Shown here piece after piece: positions 6,303-9,054 of a DNA stretch of 9,054 nucleotides. How positions within the stretch are numbered: the first letter of the stretch is position 1; the number at the start of each line of letters is the position of its first letter. A model generated the notes under the pieces. It did not search any database. It was given only the letters and a program-made list of their open reading frames with translations, and was not told the origin of the DNA. A program made the position numbers and the translations under genes. Origin of the DNA: Gammaproteobacteria bacterium (lineage in GTDB: Bacteria; Pseudomonadota; Gammaproteobacteria; Pseudomonadales; Azotimanducaceae); the NCBI GenBank assembly GCA_026706425.1, contig JAPOYW010000390.1:1-9054 (forward strand), read 5' to 3'.

Positions 6303-6360
6303 GCGGCCCTGCGAACATCGGGCGAACGCCGAGCATGTCGAAACCGAGAGGTAGGGCCGC
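6303..6360. repeat. Spaced 8-bp inverted repeat in the higA-helD gap
   Basis: GCGGCCCT (6303-6310) and AGGGCCGC (6353-6360) are exact inverted copies 42 bases apart in the 206-base gap between the antitoxin and helicase genes. In GC-rich DNA such a pair can arise by chance. No other terminator, promoter or gene is evident in this gap; TTGACC at 6392-6397 lacks a correctly spaced -10. Confidence 0.2.
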
Positions 6361-6449
6361 GGCAAGATGCTGAGACCGCCGGTGCGTGACATTGACCCTG
6401 GCGGGCATCGCGTGCAAGCCTGCAATGCTCTGCGGTTCACGGGGAACGC

Positions 6450-9054
6450 ATGTCGACAGGGCACGGGCAGGAGTCCGCGTCGGGGCGAGTAATCTCGGTC
6501 GGGCGCAAAGGTGTCGCCGCGTTGCTGTTCGCCTTGGCGCGCCCGGCGGATGCGAAGGCGTCGACGCTCGACGGCGACGCGCTGCGGCTGACGCTGTCCG
6601 TTGGGTCGCGGGAGATCGCCATCGGGGATATCGACGCGGTCGAGCAGCGGGCGCAGTGGCGCTGGGCCGTCGTGCGGGTTCGTACTGCGTCGGGAGACTC
6701 CGCGGTGTCCGGACTGTCTCCGGGCGATGCGAGCGCATTCGCGGCGGCCGTCGGGGACGCGCGGACGAGGTGGTGGAGGGCAGCCCTCTTGGCCCACGGA
6801 GACACCCTCGTGGCTGCGGCCGCGCCGTTGCCGTCGCTGTCGCGGCCCCAGCACTACGTTCGGCGACGCGCCTTCGAGGCGATGCGGGACCGAGCGACCT
6901 ACGCCGTAGTGCGTTTCCCGGGCCGTTGGCCGGAGGGCATGCCGACGAGTCCGCAACTTGCGGCGCTCGAGGCCATTCGGGGTTTCTTGGCGAATCCGGA
7001 CGCGGCTCGGTCGATGGCGAACGACGCGTTCGTGTCCGACGAACTCGAGCGCTCGCGCACATTCCTCGACGACGTTGAGTCGCGACCGCTCACGGATGAA
7101 CAGCGCCGGGCGGTCGTGGTCGACGACGACCGGAATCTAGCTGTCGCCGCGGCTGGCAGCGGCAAGACATCGGTGATGGTGGCAAAGGCAGGATGGCTCC
7201 TGGAGAGGGGAGCCTGCTTGGCCGAGGAAGTACTGCTGTTGGCATTCGGGCGCAATGCACGGGACGAACTGGTCGAGCGCGTGGAGGAGCGCCTGGGGAC
7301 GGCGGCGCGGGGCATGGACGTGCGGACATTTCACGAACTGGGGCTGTCGATCATCGGGCAGGCGGAAGGTCGTCGGCCAGCGCTTGCCAAATCGGCGGGT
7401 GACCGGGCAGCCCTTCACGGCTTGCTGGATGGGGTCGCTGCGGAGTTGCAGCGGGATCGACGCTACGGTCCCAAACTTGCTCGCTGGCTCGTGTACGGGT
7501 TCGCCCCTTACCGCAGTCCGCACGAGTTCAGTACCTGGGGCGAGTATTTGGACTACGTCCGCAGCCACGAAATCCGTTCGCTCAAAGGTGACCTGGTCAA
7601 GAGCTTCGAGGAGTGCCGGATCGCCAACTTCCTCTACACGAATGGTATCCCCTACGAGTACGAACGCGTCTACGAGCACGACACCGCAACCGTGACGAAG
7701 GGGCCGTATCGGCCCGATTTCTATTTGCCCGGGCGGGACATCTACATCGAGCACTTTGCGCTCACGAAGTCCGGGGACACGCCGCCGTTCATCGACCGGG
7801 AGTCGTACACGGCCGAGAGGCAATGGAAACTGGATCTTCATGCCGAGCATGGCTCGACGCTGGTCCAGACCTTCAGCCACGAGCAGCGGGACGGGAAGTT
7901 GATGGCCAACCTCGCCCGGAGGCTCCGCGAAAACGGGGTCGCGTTCAACCCCATCGCGCCCGACGAGGTGTTCGCTGCGTTGAACGAGCAAGGCAGGGTC
8001 GCGCCGTTCACGCGGCTGGTGGCGACCTTCCTGCAGCACTTCAAGGGATCGAGGCTCTCGGCGGAATCGGTGCTCGCGCGGGCAGCGGACTCGGCGGACC
8101 CCGGCCGGGCCAAGGCGTTTGTGGAGGTGTTCGCCCCGATCCTCGACCGGTACGAGAGGCACCTCGCCGAGTTGGGCGAGATCGACTTTGACGACATGAT
8201 CAACCGGGCCACGGACCATGTGGTCGCCGGTCGCTACGAGAGTCCCTACCGCTATATTCTGGTCGACGAGTTCCAGGACATCTCCGCGAGCCGGGCGGCG
8301 CTGTTGAAGGCGCTCCTTGATCGGTCGGCCGGTGCGCAGCTTTTCGCGGTCGGCGACGACTGGCAGGCCATCTACCGGTTTGCCGGGGCTGACATCGCGA
8401 TCATGCGCAGGTTCGAGACGCGTTTTGGGAATGGGACGCGCTCGACGCTAGAGACGACCTTCCGCTGTTCGGACGGCGTGAGCGCGGTGGCCACCCGTTT
8501 CGTGCTCGGCAATCCCGCGCAGATCCCCAAGGACGTGCGGACGCGGCGAACGGTGGATGGCCCGGGAGTCTGGCTCGGGCTCGCGGGCGAGGAGGGGGCT
8601 TCCGTGCTCGGCGAGGCGCTGCGGCGAATCGGGACGGACGCCGCGTCGCGCCCGCACCGGCCGGAGGTCTTGGTGCTCGGACGCTACTCGCACCTCGAGC
8701 CGGACATGAGTGCGCTGCGATACGCCCACCCTGCGCTGAATCTATCGTTCAGCACCGTTCATGGCGCGAAGGGGCTTGAGGCCGACTACGTCGTGGTGCG
8801 GGGGCTAAACGCGGGCCGATACGGGTTTCCCAGCGAGATTTCCGATGATCCGCTGCTCGATCTCGTGCTCGCCGAACGCGAAGGCCACGCCAACGCGGAG
8901 GAACGCCGGCTGCTGTACGTTGCGATGACCCGAGCCCGGTACCGGACGTTTCTTCTGGTGGAGGGACAGACGCCTTCGACGTTCGCGAAGGAACTAATGC
9001 AACAGGACGATGTCGGAATCTTCGGTCGCCCGGCGGCGGCCGATGTCGCTTGCG
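6450..9054 (+). CDS. helD: Helicase IV (HelD)-like UvrD-family DNA helicase, partial at right edge
   Basis: An uninterrupted frame of 868 codons runs off the window. Residues 1-120 resemble the helicase IV N-terminal domain (EIAIGDIDAVEQRAQWRW). The superfamily 1A motor follows: AAAGSGKT (Walker A, 233-240), LLLAFGRNARDEL, DVRTFHELGL, VDEFQD (605-610), GDDWQAIYRFAGAD, TTFRCS, STVHGAKGLEADYV and YVAMTRAR (823-830). It should be an ATP-driven 3'-to-5' DNA helicase. Between motor blocks an insert (about 385-500) contains YEYERVYEHDT, YRPDFYLPG (D423) and IYIEHFALT (E434), similar to a restriction-nuclease-like core and absent from E. coli HelD as I recall it. ATG 6450 is the only usual start after the in-frame TGA at 6393-6395, with CGGGGA just upstream. 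The last complete codon is a cysteine, where related proteins often begin a CxxC zinc domain. The gene is visibly higher in GC than the left half. The symbol is a family label. Confidence 0.88.
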   Translation, partial: MSTGHGQESASGRVISVGRKGVAALLFALARPADAKASTLDGDALRLTLSVGSREIAIGDIDAVEQRAQWRWAVVRVRTASGDSAVSGLSPGDASAFAAAVGDARTRWWRAALLAHGDTLVAAAAPLPSLSRPQHYVRRRAFEAMRDRATYAVVRFPGRWPEGMPTSPQLAALEAIRGFLANPDAARSMANDAFVSDELERSRTFLDDVESRPLTDEQRRAVVVDDDRNLAVAAAGSGKTSVMVAKAGWLLERGACLAEEVLLLAFGRNARDELVERVEERLGTAARGMDVRTFHELGLSIIGQAEGRRPALAKSAGDRAALHGLLDGVAAELQRDRRYGPKLARWLVYGFAPYRSPHEFSTWGEYLDYVRSHEIRSLKGDLVKSFEECRIANFLYTNGIPYEYERVYEHDTATVTKGPYRPDFYLPGRDIYIEHFALTKSGDTPPFIDRESYTAERQWKLDLHAEHGSTLVQTFSHEQRDGKLMANLARRLRENGVAFNPIAPDEVFAALNEQGRVAPFTRLVATFLQHFKGSRLSAESVLARAADSADPGRAKAFVEVFAPILDRYERHLAELGEIDFDDMINRATDHVVAGRYESPYRYILVDEFQDISASRAALLKALLDRSAGAQLFAVGDDWQAIYRFAGADIAIMRRFETRFGNGTRSTLETTFRCSDGVSAVATRFVLGNPAQIPKDVRTRRTVDGPGVWLGLAGEEGASVLGEALRRIGTDAASRPHRPEVLVLGRYSHLEPDMSALRYAHPALNLSFSTVHGAKGLEADYVVVRGLNAGRYGFPSEISDDPLLDLVLAEREGHANAEERRLLYVAMTRARYRTFLLVEGQTPSTFAKELMQQDDVGIFGRPAAADVAC

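Noticed and set aside
6253..7062. Minus-strand frame of 269 residues and a plus-strand frame at 6386-7078
   Set aside because: Both are Arg/Ala/Pro-rich shadows over the helicase N-terminus, which is the frame that joins directly to Walker A.
1..9054. CRISPR array, tRNA or rRNA gene, insertion sequence ends
   Set aside because: No regularly spaced repeats, cloverleaf-like segments or transposase reading frames were seen.

Overview
The window looks like a piece of a high-GC bacterial chromosome, probably Gram-negative. The best taxonomic clue is the right-hand gene, a helicase IV (HelD-type) protein whose N-terminal and motor regions resemble the proteobacterial enzyme; the assignment is tentative. 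Most of the window reads as a defence island: several anti-phage or toxin-antitoxin modules side by side, lower in GC than the helicase gene, with remnants and frameshifts between them.

Layout. 1-569 (minus): the first 189 codons of a DUF4011-family protein, normally the N-terminus of a very large helicase/nuclease fusion; the rest lies off the left edge. 570-879: divergent intergenic region with a cluster of CCACAT/ATGTGG half-sites that looks like an operator. 880-2463 (plus): one polypeptide joining a beta-class amino-methyltransferase (DPPF, then DPFCGCATT) to a C-terminal zinc-type HNH nuclease. 2507-2674 (minus): degraded remnant of an MNT-type nucleotidyltransferase. 2699-4406 (plus): a DarT-DarG pair, i.e. 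a DNA ADP-ribosyltransferase toxin and its macrodomain antitoxin. 4419-5463 (plus): an unrecognised gene starting 12 bases after darG, split by one frameshift near 4872. 5626-6243 (plus): a toxin-first HigB/HigA-like module whose toxin reading frame is broken by two apparent one-base deletions, both in short homopolymers, while the antitoxin is intact. 6450-9054 (plus): helicase IV-like UvrD-family protein carrying an inserted nuclease-like segment; it is open at the right edge.

How the parts may work together. The methyltransferase-HNH protein could mark and cut DNA; DarT would ADP-ribosylate single-stranded DNA (for example in replicating phage) and DarG would reverse this and hold DarT inactive; the DUF4011 protein is of a type repeatedly found in defence loci. 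The gene after darG is the least explained and the best candidate for something new. HelD is more likely ordinary host repair or recombination machinery and may mark the edge of the acquired segment.

No RNA genes, CRISPR array, insertion sequence or attachment site were seen. Two real genes at the edges (1-569 minus and 6450-9054 plus) were found by translating the sequence directly.
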